A stretch of 64,000 nt of DNA from Piscibacillus salipiscarius JCM 13188 (GTDB taxonomy: Bacteria > Bacillota > Bacilli > Bacillales > Alkalibacillaceae). Of this stretch, positions 11,468 to 21,158 are shown piece after piece. Positions within the stretch are counted from its first letter, which is position 1. Every line of letters starts with the position of its first letter. The notes beneath the pieces were generated by a model that searched no databases, was not told the origin of the DNA, and saw only the letters and a list, made by a program, of their open reading frames with translations. Both the position numbers and the translations under genes were made by a program. The DNA lies in assembly GCF_001311865.1 (NCBI RefSeq), contig NZ_BBCD01000009.1, positions 1 to 64,000 of the forward strand, read 5' to 3'.

Positions 11468-12468
11468 TTAATGATTTGTTGAGCTTCTTTTTATAATTCG
11501 ATGCGGAAGTACGACTTGATCTTCACTGACTTCTTCATTCTTAAGAAGTTTCGTTAATAAACGCATCGATACAGCACCAATATCGTACATTGGCTGTACA
11601 ACAGTTGTTAATTCTGGTCGTACCATGACAGATAGTCTTGTGTTATCAAAACCGACGACTGATAAATCATCAGGGATTTTCAACCCTTTGTCCTGTGCAC
11701 CATGAACAACACCTAATGCCATTTCATCTGAAGAAGTCATAATGGCACTTGGAGCTTCATCTAAACCTAAGAAATAATCGGCCGCTTTAAGTCCAGATTG
11801 ATACGTATCATCACCCTCATATATTAAGTGATTTGGAACTTCAAGTTGCTGCTTTTCTAGTTTGTCTTTAAACCCTTGAATTTTAGATTGTTCAATGGTT
11901 GAGCGTGAATGATTGGCCACATATCCTATAGTCTGGTGCCCGCCTTCTTCAATTAAATGGTGCACGGCATCTTGGATCGCAGTATAATAATCAATGTTAA
12001 CTGATGGAATCTCATTCGATTCATCAACTGTAGCTGCTAACACGACTGGAATATTTGAGTTTTTAAAGGCTTTGACATGGTCTTCCGAAACAGAACCACC
12101 CATAAAAATAACACCGTCTACTTGTTTTTCTAACATGTTATCAAACAAATCTAATTCACGGTTTAAGTTTTGATCCGAACTACTTAAAATAATATGATAC
12201 TTATACATAGTGGCGATATCTTCAATCCCACGCGCTAATTCAGCAAAAAACATATTCGATATGTCAGGAATAATAACCCCAACAGAAGTTGTTTTACGAC
12301 TTGCAAGTCCTCTTGCGACCGCATTTGGTCTAAATCCCAATTCATCAATGGCAGCTAACACTTTCTTTCTTGTGGTAGGTTTAACGTTTGTATTACCATT
12401 GATCACCCTTGATACAGTGGCCATGGACACGTTTGCTTTTTCGCTACATCATAAATTGTTACACTCAT
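11468..12468 (-). CDS. ccpA: Catabolite control protein A
   Basis: LacI/GalR-family regulator of about 333 residues that binds cre sites with HPr-Ser46-P as co-repressor. The N-terminal helix-turn-helix reads [24 protein letters not shown] once one missing A near 12440 is restored. The hinge ([12 protein letters not shown]) and periplasmic-binding-type core ([30 protein letters not shown]) follow. The start ATG 12468 has GAGGG upstream. It heads the ccpA-motPS unit. The -35 of its probable promoter lies in the end of a structured repeat element. Confidence 0.95.
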
Positions 12469-12519
12469 TGAAATCCCTCGCTTCGCACCGTTATTCTTTA
12501 ATAGTTATACACCTATGCT

Positions 12520-12547
12520 ATTATAGATACTTGTTCAGTCTTGTCTA
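12520..12547 (-). promoter_or_regulatory. Probable ccpA promoter overlapping a repeat element
   Basis: Minus strand TAGACA (12547-12542), 16-base spacer, TATAAT (12525-12520), 52 bases before the ccpA start. The -35 falls inside the terminal bases of the 12541-12750 repeat, so the element may have supplied or modified this promoter. Confidence 0.55.
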
Positions 12548-12750
12548 GCGCAAGGTGCCCAACCACTGGGTGACTTCCCGTCTAAACCTACGATAAGTCA
12601 ACATCGATTCGCGATGCTCATCGTGTTTCCTTTATCTCAGTTCAGTCGGTCCAGCGACGAACTGGACGTTCTAGTGCCGACGTTGGCCATAGGACGTGGC
12701 CGGTTTTAGTCGGCTCACTGCGTGGTTAAACGGGCGTCCTGCGCTTTTCC
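12541..12750. repeat. Roughly 200-bp structured intergenic repeat element
   Basis: GC-richer than its surroundings. The outer arms AGCGCAAGGTGCCC (12547-12560) and GGGCGTCCTGCGCT (12732-12745) pair with two mismatches. They continue inward through AACCACTGGGTGA / TCACTGCGTGGTT and CTAAACC / GGTTTTAG. A small inner hairpin GTCCAG / CTGGAC sits near 12650-12668. The ends TTGTCTAGC...GCGCTTTTCC resemble a repeat family I recall from many Bacillaceae intergenic regions (from memory, not searched). No coding capacity is seen. Only one copy is present in the window. Confidence 0.7.
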
Positions 12751-12825
12751 TAATAGCATACGACATTCTAAAAATTCTATCAACATAAGCATGCCGTTTA
12801 CCTTAAACTGTTCTTTTTCTTTCAC

Positions 12826-12861
12826 AAAATAAACAGAAATACTATGACTAGTATTCCTGTT
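12826..12861 (-). terminator. Terminator after aroA
   Basis: Minus-strand stem AACAG-AATACTA / TAGTATT-CTGTT (12861-12832) followed by TATTTTG. Its first arm overlaps the aroA stop codon. Confidence 0.65.
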
Positions 12862-13920
12862 ATTGACGTAGCTCATTAATAAATGAATGGAAGGTAGGTA
12901 AATCCATTTGTTGTTGTGAATCAGATAAAGCTGTTGCAGGATCTGGGTGAACCTCGGCCATGACACCATCTGCGCCAATTGTTAATGCCGCTTTTGCAGC
13001 AGGTAATAACAGATCACGACGCCCAGTCGAGTGCGTTACATCCACGAAGACTGGTAAATGTGTTTCCTTTTTTTAAAATCGGAACAGCTGTAATATCAAG
13101 CGTGTTTCGAGTCGCTGTTTCATAAGTACGAATGCCGCGTTCACATAAAATAATTTGTTCATTGCCTTGAGAAATGATATATTCAGCAGCATTAATGAAT
13201 TCATTAATGGTAGCTGCTAACCCTCTTTTTAGAAAGATTGGCTTACTAGCTCGTCCTGCTTCTTTTAATAATTCAAAGTTATGCATGTTTCTGGCGCCAA
13301 TTTGAATCACATCGACATAATCGTGCGCAAGTTCAATATCATTTGGATTCACAATTTCACTAACTGTCTTAAGTCCATGCTTGTCACCGACTTCTTTTAA
13401 AATTTTAAGCCCTTCAACTCCTAGACCTTGGAAGTCATAAGGAGATGTGCGTGGTTTAAATGCACCTCCGCGTAATAAGCTTAACCCTTCTTTTTAATCG
13501 CTTCAGCCACCGCATCCACTTGTTCATAGGATTCCACTGAGCACGACCGAAAACAAATTCTCTATGTCCATTTCCAATTTGAATGTTTTCACCAATATTT
13601 ACAACCGTATCTGTCGGTTTTTTCTGCCTTGATACCAATAGGGCGTTTAACTGATCTTCTTCAATTAATTCTTTTGCCGCCTTAAAGATTTCCTTAAATA
13701 GGTGTTCAATAGTTGAGTATTCAAAATGCCCATCATGATTTTTTAAGATTAAATCTAACATTTCTCTTTCTCTAATTGGGTCAAAGACGTTTATTCCTTG
13801 TTCAGTCTTAATATCACCAATTTGTTTAATCAGTTCTCCTCTGCGATTAATTAAATCTAATAGACGCAAATTGACTTGGTCAACTTCTTTTCTTAATTCA
13901 TCTAATCGGTTCGCGCTCAT
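12860..13920 (-). CDS. aroA: DAHP synthase with N-terminal chorismate mutase
   Basis: First enzyme of the shikimate pathway: condensation of phosphoenolpyruvate and erythrose-4-phosphate. The N-terminal 90 residues are an AroQ-type chorismate mutase domain ([20 protein letters not shown]), used in Bacillus for feedback regulation. The C-terminal type I-beta DAHP synthase shows [34 protein letters not shown] and the final HSTGRRDLL and [10 protein letters not shown]. Total about 354 residues, normal for the family. Four or so frameshifts (near 13545, 13490, 13470 and 13065) break it. Start ATG 13920 has GGAGGA seven bases upstream. It is transcribed toward ccpA. Confidence 0.93.
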
Positions 13921-14047
13921 GATGAATCCTCCCCTAGTTTTGTGAAATCTATTTTTATGGTACATTAACTTTAACTAATTATTCTTCCTAGTATTATAAA
14001 TGACCAGAAGTCAGTTGTCATTTAATCCATCATAAAGGGGTCTAATC

Positions 14048-16263
14048 ATGATGAGTCAAAAACTATTTGCTTTGGATATCGGCACAAGAAGTGTCATTGG
14101 GATCATGTTAGAACAAACAAATGGTCAATATAACGTTCTAGATTTAGTTGCGGAAGAACATGAAGAGCGTTCCATGTTAGACGGTCAAATACATAATATA
14201 GTTAAAGTCTCAGATGTCATATCGAGTGTTAAATCAAAATTAGAAGCTAAACACGGGCCATTATCAAAAGTTTGTGTGGCAGCTGCAGGAAGAGCCTTAA
14301 AGACAAAGCGCGCCGCTTATGAAACGTCTATTTTGGAAAAACCGCTAATGACACCCGAAGACATCCTCCACTTAGAATTAACAGCCGTACAACAAGCCCA
14401 ATACGAACTAGCTGAAGAAGAAGATACTGATGATATGACCAATTATTATTGTGTTGGTTACTCTGTTTTACATTACTATTTAGATGGTTCTGAGATTGGA
14501 TCCTTAGTTGATCAGCAAGGGGATACGGCAAAAGTAGAAATAATCGCTACGTTTCTACCAAAAGTTGTAGTCGATTCCCTCCTTTCGGCTTTAAAACGGG
14601 CAGATTTAGAAATGGATGCGTTAACGCTTGAACCTATTGCTGCAATTCAAGTTTTAATCCCAAAATCAATGAGACGACTAAATGTAGCGCTCGTTGATAT
14701 CGGGGCAGGTACAAGTGATATTGCCATCACAAACGAAGGAACAGTTACCGCTTACGGCATGGTACCTAAAGCCGGCGACGAAATAACTGAATCTGTTAGC
14801 GAGAAATTTTTACTAGATTTTAACCGCGCAGAAGATGTTAAAAGGAAATTAATGAATCAACAAGCCGTTCAGTTCGAAGATATATTAGGAATACAGCATG
14901 AAGTCGACTATTCTGACGTGGTTAAGGAGATTAACGATTCAGTTGAACAACTGGCGCGATCAATTAGTGATGAAATTTTAACACTTAATCAAAAGCCACC
15001 TCAAGCCGTCATGTTAGTCGGTGGTGGTAGTCTAACACCAGAATTACCTAGGAAATTATCGGAACATTTAAGTTTACCGGAAAACAGAGTCGCCATTAGA
15101 GGAATTGATGCCATTCAAAACTTAACGGAAAAGGAAGATTTGCCTAATAGCCCTGAATATATTACACCTATTGGCATTGCCATTGCGGCGAAGCAAAACC
15201 CAGTTAAGTATATTAGTGTGACGGTAAACAAACGGACGATTCGATTGTTTGATTTAAAACAATTAACCATTGGTGATTGCTTACTAGCAGCTGGGATAAA
15301 GCTCAATAAGCTATACGGTAAACCAGGGATGGCTGTCATGGTGGACTTGAATGGAAAGAGCATGACTCTACCAGGAACTCATGGCAGTGGTCCAGTCATT
15401 AAAATTAATGGGCGTGAAGCATCCGTTCAAGAACCAATTCAACATAATGATGAGCTTGAGGTTCTTAAAGGTGAAGATGGTGTCACACCTGATTATACGG
15501 TGGAGGATTTGCTAGGAACGATACCTGAATTAACCGTTCGGATTAATAATGAAACATACTACCTTCCTATGTTAGTAAAGGTAAATGGTGAAACTATTCC
15601 TAATCATTACGTGGTATCTGATGGCGACAAAATCTTGTGGGATTCAAAGAGTTCTCTAGAACATGTTCTAAAACAAATTGGCAAAGGCAATTTAGTTGCC
15701 AAACATCACGCTTTCAAAGTTCGGGTTAACCATGAAGAAAAGGTTTTATTTAAACAAATGGTTGAAGTGAAACGAAATGGACAAGTACTTAAACTATCAG
15801 ATGAAGTGAAAAATCAGGATCAGTTAGACGTCATTCATCACGAATTTATTACGATTGAAAAATTATTAAATACAACAATTCATGAAGTGGAACAGTCCAT
15901 TACGGTACAGTTTAACGGAAAACCTGTTCAATTAACAAAGCAACTCGCATCAGTTTACCGTAATGGTGAAAAATGCGATCTCGATTCGTTAGTTTATCCT
16001 AATGATCACATCATTCTCGAACAGCAAGAACATGCGTCCTTTATATTTCAGGATATTTTTAACCATATCGAACTTGACTTAGATCAACTGAAAGGCGCTC
16101 GCTTCAAGTTATGGAAAACAATCAAGAAGCAGGGTTTATCGATGACATTCAAGATGGCGACCAGTTGTCTATTGAGTTCAGACAAACATCGCAAAAAGTT
16201 AATAATGATCATTTAGAACCGGGGAATATATACTTCAAGTTGAGAAAATTTTCAAGAAAGTAG
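14048..16263 (+). CDS. FtsA-domain protein with four repeated beta-rich modules
   Basis: About 738 residues. Residues 1-385 form an actin/FtsA-type ATPase fold: LDIGTRSVIG (phosphate 1), LVDIGAGTSDIAI (phosphate 2) and VMLVGGGSLTPEL (adenosine). The rest holds four related segments of about 65-90 residues with the pattern hydrophobic strand, Asn, then V.VNG-like strand and D..(I/L). They are centred on VMVDLNGKSMTL, LTVRINNETYYL, FKVRVNHEEKVLF and ITVQFNGKPVQL. True FtsA ends soon after the ATPase fold and carries a membrane-targeting helix; none is seen here. A frameshift near 16115 hides the last 48 residues, which end RKFSRK at 16263. No function is assigned; a role in division or envelope scaffolding is inference only. 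Confidence 0.75.
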
Positions 16264-16345
16264 GGAATAAAACGCCCAAAGCGGGGAATAAATCTTCACT
16301 AGTAGCGAAAAAAACCTTGTAAGTGGAGAATAAATTATAATTAAA
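16255..16345. repeat. 21-bp periodic array A (GGGAATAAA core)
   Basis: Core GGGAATAAA or close variants recur with the AATAAA at 16266, 16287, 16308 (degenerate, GAAAAAAA) and 16329: exactly 21 bases apart. It begins at the stop codon of the FtsA-like gene and ends at the shared terminator before convergent ytxJ. Read on the minus strand the unit is TTTATTCCCCACTT-like, giving a 7-residue periodic spurious translation. Confidence 0.7.
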
Positions 16346-16376
16346 GGTGCGTCCCTAATTGGACGCACCTTTTTAC
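16340..16376. terminator. Bidirectional terminator between the FtsA-like gene and ytxJ
   Basis: AAAGGTGCGTCC (16343-16354) pairs with GGACGCACCTTT (16361-16372); A and T runs flank both sides, so it can end transcription from both converging genes. Confidence 0.85.
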
Positions 16377-16689
16377 TTCGTGACTTCTTCCATTTTACTG
16401 CGAGTAATGTGCCAATGTGATGTATGGTATTCCACTTGTCCGTTTTTAATATAGAAGACTTGAGGAGATTCATGCTTAATCCCGAAAATACAGACACATA
16501 ATTAGATAACTCACGGTAATTTTGAATAGGTATGATATAGGTTGGCACCTCATTTGCTGATTTAAAATCTTCAATCTGTGACTTAGCCTCACCACTTATT
16601 GGACAGGTTAAGGAATGTTTTAGCAAAACGAATTGATCTTGCTGCTCTATAACTCCTTTGAATTCTTCCACTGACGTTAATTCTTTCAT
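16373..16689 (-). CDS. ytxJ: YtxJ, bacillithiol-system thioredoxin-like protein
   Basis: About 106 residues with a thioredoxin-like fold. A redox-type Cys is in KHSLTCPISGEA. YtxJ-family proteins are linked to bacillithiol metabolism as putative bacilliredoxins. A frameshift near 16483 changes the second half; the correct frame reads FSGIKHESPQVFYIKNG and ends MEEVTK at 16373. Start ATG 16689 follows GGAGTG. It is the last gene of ytxG-ytxH-ytxJ. Confidence 0.85.
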
Positions 16690-16713
16690 GGATGACACTC
16701 CTTTTATCATACA

Positions 16714-16745
16714 AAAGGTTGTCGGGCCTCCCCAACAACCTTTTA
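16714..16745 (-). terminator. Terminator after ytxH
   Basis: Minus-strand stem AAAAGGTTGT / ACAACCTTTT around a GC-rich loop, between ytxH and ytxJ. It would attenuate read-through into ytxJ. Confidence 0.75.
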
Positions 16746-17189
16746 AGAATTAATAATTTTTTGAACGGCTTCTTCATAAGCTTGATCCGCTTCTAAACGC
16801 TCAAGCTCTTCAGCTGCTTCTTCAATTGCCTCTGCAACTTCTAAAGCTTCTTTATTTTCTTTGTTGAACTTCTCTTCTTTGAACTGGTTCACACGTTCTT
16901 GAAGCTCACCTGTTTTATCTTTTACACGATCAGATAACTCGCGGCTTCTATCTTGTAATTGAGTAGACCATTCTGTCCCTTTTTCATAAGCGACATCTTT
17001 CCACTCACCTGCACGTTCACGAACCGTTTGCGCTCCAGTGTTTAGATCCTCTCTCATTTCACGGCCTGATTTAGGTGCAAATAGTAACGCAACAGAAGCT
17101 CCGACGATACCACCAATTAATGATCCGATTAAAAAATCCTTACTGTTAATGTTCTCTTGATTGTTTTGAACGTCTTTCTCGTTTGTCAT
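16743..17189 (-). CDS. ytxH: YtxH-domain protein
   Basis: 149 residues. The N-terminal glycine-rich hydrophobic segment FLIGSLIGGIVGASVALLFA plus PKSGREMRED is the signature of the YtxH family. The rest is a charged alpha-helical, probably coiled-coil tail (residues 50-149). Start ATG 17189 is preferred over TTG 17195 because GGAGG is eight bases upstream. The family is linked to the general stress response in B. subtilis. Intact. Confidence 0.9.
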   Translation of the reverse strand: MTNEKDVQNNQENINSKDFLIGSLIGGIVGASVALLFAPKSGREMREDLNTGAQTVRERAGEWKDVAYEKGTEWSTQLQDRSRELSDRVKDKTGELQERVNQFKEEKFNKENKEALEVAEAIEEAAEELERLEADQAYEEAVQKIINS

Positions 17190-17212
17190 AATCAATTCCT
17201 CCTCTTTAATAA

Positions 17213-17626
17213 TTACTTATCTTTGTACTTCTTCCAAAGATGAATCGCTGCTTCTCCCCATTTAATGGTTTGGGTAGTTTTTTCAGCATGTTCATTTGCT
17301 TGTGATTTCAACTCATCTGATAATTTCTGCAACGACTCATTAAAATCCTGCACAGTGTAACCAATTCCTTTAACCCCATCGAATAAGATATTCACCTTTT
17401 CTGTTTTCTCAGAGATATCTTCTGCAAGGTGGTTGGTTTTCTTTAATAATTCCGTTGTTTCATGGGTAAGACCTTGCATTTGCTTTTCAATACCCTCTAC
17501 TGTGTTCGCTACGTGATGAAACGTTTTACGTACCGAAATAAGCGTATAGGAAATATAAACAACGAGTATTAAAAAGGCTACTGCTGCAATCAAAGCTGAG
17601 ATATGTAGCAGATTCAAAATTCTCAC
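17213..17626 (-). CDS. ytxG: YtxG, DUF948 family protein
   Basis: 137 residues with one N-terminal membrane helix (LIAAVAFLILVVYISYTLI), then a long amphipathic helix typical of DUF948 proteins. It is the first gene of ytxGHJ, separated from ytxH by 23 bases. The start is GTG 17626 after GGAAGG, or a TTG at 17617 with a more usual spacing. Function unknown; general-stress association is known for the B. subtilis orthologue. Intact. Confidence 0.88.
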   Translation of the reverse strand: MRILNLLHISALIAAVAFLILVVYISYTLISVRKTFHHVANTVEGIEKQMQGLTHETTELLKKTNHLAEDISEKTEKVNILFDGVKGIGYTVQDFNESLQKLSDELKSQANEHAEKTTQTIKWGEAAIHLWKKYKDK

Positions 17627-17755
17627 AACCTTCCTATATCTTCTTTATTCTAATCTATACCCGAATTGGTCCTGTGTCAAACAACCTTTTTCTCATTTAA
17701 GATTGAAATATGATAAAATATTCATATAAGTTAAATAATAAAGGTAGGGATACAT

Positions 17756-18875
17756 ATGAGAGATCCAAGAATCGAAAAACTAGCCGATTTATTAGTCAAT
17801 TATTCTGTTGATTTACAAAAAGATGAAAAGTTATTAATTGAAAACACAGGACTTCAACAGGAATTAGTATCTGCAATTATTGAAAAAGCATACGAAGCTG
17901 GAGGTCAACCTTTTGTTGAATTAAAAGACCCCAAAGTCATGCGCTCTCTCTTAAAAGGAGCAAAAGAAGAGCAGCTTAAAGCCTGGGAAAAATACGAAGC
18001 AACGGTTATGGAAGACATGGATGCTTACATAGCAATTCGCTCAGGCGACAATATTAACGAACTTTCTGATGTGCCTAATGAAAACAATAAGCTGTTCGGA
18101 CAAACAGTTGGGCGCGTTCACCGTAATATTCGAGTACCTAATACAAAATGGTGCGTGTTAAGATATCCAAATGAATCAATGGCTCAGCTTGCAAGTCTGA
18201 GTACAGAGGCATTCGAAGACTTTTATTTTAATGTCTGTACACTCGATTATGCAAAAATGGACAAGGCCATGGATGCACTTGTTAAGAAAATGGAACAAAC
18301 GAATGAAGTGCATATTAAAGGTCCAGGAACGGATCTTAAATTCTCAATCAAAGATATTCCAAAAATCAAGTGTGCTGGTCAAATGAATATTCCAGATGGT
18401 GAAGTTTACACAGCACCTGTAAAAGACTCTGTAAATGGTACCCTTACTTATAATACACCATCACCATATCAAGGATTTACGTTTGAAAATGTTCAGTTAA
18501 CATTCGAAAACGGAAAAATCGTCGATGCGAAAGCAAATGATACGGACCGCATTAACGAAGTAATCAACTCTGACGAAGGTGCTCGTTACATTGGTGAGTT
18601 CGCAATTGGCATTAATCCTTATATTTTACATCCAATGAAAGACATTTTATTCGATGAAAAAATCGACGGAAGCTTCCACTTTACTCCTGGCCAAGCCTAT
18701 GACAATGCCTATAATGGCAATGATTCATCCATTCACTGGGATATGGTTTGCATTCAGCGTGAAGATTACGGCGGAGGCGAAATGTATTTTGATGGCGAGC
18801 TAGTTCGTAAAGATGGGCGTTTCGTCATTCCTGAATTAGAAGGGTTAAATCCTGAACAATTAAAATATTGGTTAA
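17756..18875 (+). CDS. M29-family metallo-aminopeptidase (AmpS/PepS type)
   Basis: Cytosolic aminopeptidase of about 372 residues. Family features include NTPSPYQGFTFENVQLTFENG, the metal-ligand region IGEFAIGINP and SIHWDMV. The frame as given runs through the terminator to 18973, adding a non-family tail. The natural end is expected near LNPEQLK-YW at about 18875, where removing one T gives TAA directly before the terminator. Start ATG 17756 lies seven bases after AGGTAGGG. Confidence 0.88.
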
Positions 18876-18908
18876 AAGGCTGCCTTAAGTTTACGGGCAG
18901 CCTTTTAA
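18874..18908 (+). terminator. Terminator of the aminopeptidase gene
   Basis: AAAAGGCTGCC / GGCAGCCTTTT perfect 11-pair stem with an 11-base loop. The A/T arms make it usable in both directions. Confidence 0.85.
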
Positions 18909-18957
18909 ATACACAACATCCCATCCTGGTTTGTCTGATTTTGTCGAAACGGACCTT

Positions 18958-19062
18958 TCTCATCAGTTTATGAGACGTTTTGCGCAATTAATGGGACCAT
19001 TTTTTTTAAAATTGAGACTTTCAAACCTAATATGTGAGACATTTCTTCTTTTTATGAGACAT
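18958..19062. repeat. 21-bp periodic array B (TATGAGACATTT core)
   Basis: TGAGAC (one copy TGGGAC) begins at 18971, 18992, 19013, 19035 and 19055: steps of 21, 21, 22 and 20. The last unit lies inside the final codons of the convergent GNAT gene (19052-19545). The filler between cores is A/T-rich and not conserved. The core recurs at 46410 (array I). Confidence 0.75.
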
Positions 19063-19545
19063 TTAATGACTTGCGGAAAATATATAATTCCCCTTTTCGT
19101 CCCATCATCCTTTGTCCAGAATCGACAAAGCCGCCTTTCAGGTATACCTGCTGAGCGACTGTATTCTTCTTATTAACAGCTAAAATTATTTCATCTTTAT
19201 CAGGGAAATGTTCTTTCACAAAATCCTCCAACTCGAATAGCGACTGTTTCGCAATCCCGTTTCCTTGAAATTTTGCATTGATTGAATAACTTCTTATCAG
19301 TAAAGCATTGGTATTGTTGCTATAACGCTGAACGCCTTCCCATCCGTGCAGGATAAAAAAGCCTGCAGGTTGACCATTATATAAAATGACAATCGGATGT
19401 CGCGATGGATCTTCCTGAAATTGCTTTAAAGCATCTAAAGCTTTAGAAGCGTAACGATTTGTTCTTCTGATAAATGATAATCACTTAATCCAGCGCGATG
19501 CTTGTCTTGATAACGTTCAAGTGTAACAGTGCTTATCTTAGACAT
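19052..19545 (-). CDS. GNAT-family N-acetyltransferase
   Basis: About 164 residues after restoring one A near 19455. The sequence begins MSKISTVTLERYQDKHRAGL, continues ASKALDALKQFQEDPSRHP and ends RKSLNVS. The acetyl-CoA loop is KFQGNGIAKQSLFEL, and NKKNTVAQQVYLKGGF is the typical GNAT C-terminal segment. Substrate unknown. Start ATG 19545 has GGAGG upstream. Because of the frame break no long open frame is obvious. Its last codons form one unit of array B. Confidence 0.8.
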
Positions 19546-19600
19546 ATGTAAAATCCTCCGTCAACAGCAATAAACCAGGAGCGACTGCCCCTGGTTATGT

Positions 19601-20894
19601 TTATGCTAATTCCTTAAACTCTTCTTCATATTTTTGAATATCGCCTGCTCCCATGAATAGTAGAACGCTGTTACCATGCTGCTTCAAAATCGTTGTTTCA
19701 CCTTCATGTAGAAGCTCAGCACCTTCGATTTTATCTTTCAAATGATCAATCGTTAAATTACCCGATTTTTCCCGAGCGGATGCGAAGATGTCACATAAAT
19801 AGATGTGATCTGCTTTAGATAAGCTATCCGCAAACTCATCGATAAATTGTTTCGTTCTAGTAAATGTGTGTGGTTGGAAAACAGCCACAACGTCTTTTCA
19901 GGATATTTTTTACGAGCCGAATCGATGGTTGCTTCGATTTCTTTCGGATGGTGCGCGTAATCATCGATTAAAATCTGCCCATCTTGCCATTCCGTTTCAG
20001 TAAAACGACGCTTCACTCCAGGGAATGATTTTAAGTGACTAATCTGCTGAGCAGAAAAACTTTCATACTGCATGAGTGCAATAACGCTTAGTGCATTTAA
20101 CACGCTATGATTACCGTACTGCGGAATCGTAAACGTGTCATAAAACGTACTTCTCACATATACATCAAAAGTCGTTCCTTCTTCTGACTCTTTTACATGT
20201 TTCGCTTGAAAATCATTGCCTTCAGTGAATCCGTAGTAAACAACCGGCACTTTAGCCTGAATTTGTTGTAAATATTCATCATCACCACAAGCGATAATTC
20301 CTTTTTCTACATTCATAGCCATGGACTGAAATGCATCAAATACATCTTCCACACTTCTAAAGTAATCTGGGTGATCAAAATCGATGTTTGTCATAATGGC
20401 ATAATCCGGTTTATAAGCTAGGAAATGTCTTCTGTATTCGCATGCTTCAAAAACAAAGTACTGACTCTCGGGATGGCCATGACCCGTTCCGTCGCCAATT
20501 AAGTAAGAAGTTGGTACATTATGTTTGAGCGTGTGTGCTAATAAGCCAGTTGTGGATGTTTTACCATGAGCACCTGTGACAGCAATACTCGTATAACGAG
20601 TCAACCATTCACCTAAAAATTCATGATACCTATAAAAATCTAGCCCTAATTCCTTCGCTTTAACAATCTCATCGTGTTCGTCATTAAAAGCGTTACCTGC
20701 AATAATGGTTAAATCTTCTGTAATATTAGCCTGATCAAACGGTAATATTTTAATATTTTTCTCTCTTAGTGCATCTTCAGTGAATATATGTTTTTCTATA
20801 TCTGAACCTTGTACGTGTTCTCCAGAATCATGAAGAATTTGTGCTAAAGCACTCATTCCAGTTCCTTTTATTCCAATAAATGGTAAGTCGGCAT
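19601..20894 (-). CDS. murC: UDP-N-acetylmuramate--L-alanine ligase
   Basis: Cytoplasmic peptidoglycan precursor enzyme of about 432 residues. It has a Rossmann start [16 protein letters not shown], Mur-ligase P-loop [24 protein letters not shown], and FQPHTFTRT at the start of the C-terminal domain. Frameshifts near 20882 (a T missing in MPTYHFIGIKG) and near 19888 split it. Start ATG 20894 follows GGAGG. It has its own upstream promoter (20963-20971). Confidence 0.94.
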
Positions 20895-20962
20895 GAATCG
20901 AACCTCCGCTTAAGTCATCCTGTGTATAATATATGCATAATGATTTCATTTTGCTTTTATAC

Positions 20963-20971
20963 ATTATAGCA
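20963..20971 (-). promoter_or_regulatory. Extended -10 promoter of murC
   Basis: Minus strand TGCTATAAT, about 70 bases before the murC start; a weak -35 (TGTATT) sits 16 bases upstream. Confidence 0.5.
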
Positions 20972-21123
20972 GAAAACAGCTATAAATACATTAATCTTCG
21001 AACTCGTAATCGAATTTTAAAACTGTTATCAGAAATCATTACCCTAAAAACATTTAATAAAAACCAAATGTCCGTATATTATATTAATTCGAACGTCACT
21101 TGGTACTTTTGGCCTTCTAACAT

Positions 21124-21158
21124 TAAAAAGATTGACTGCAAAAGCAATCAATCTTTAT
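21124..21158 (-). terminator. Terminator after the nicotinate phosphoribosyltransferase gene
   Basis: Minus-strand AAAGATTGATTGC / GCAGTCAATCTTTTT hairpin. The gene's stop codon lies inside its first arm. Confidence 0.85.

Noticed and set aside
16252-16480. IYSPL-repeat C-terminus on the ytxJ reading frame
   Set aside because: Produced by a frameshift in ytxJ followed by read-through of the terminator and array A; the corrected frame ends at 16373.
17756-18973. Extended aminopeptidase C-terminus
   Set aside because: The extra 30 residues run through a perfect terminator hairpin; a one-base error hiding the stop is more likely.
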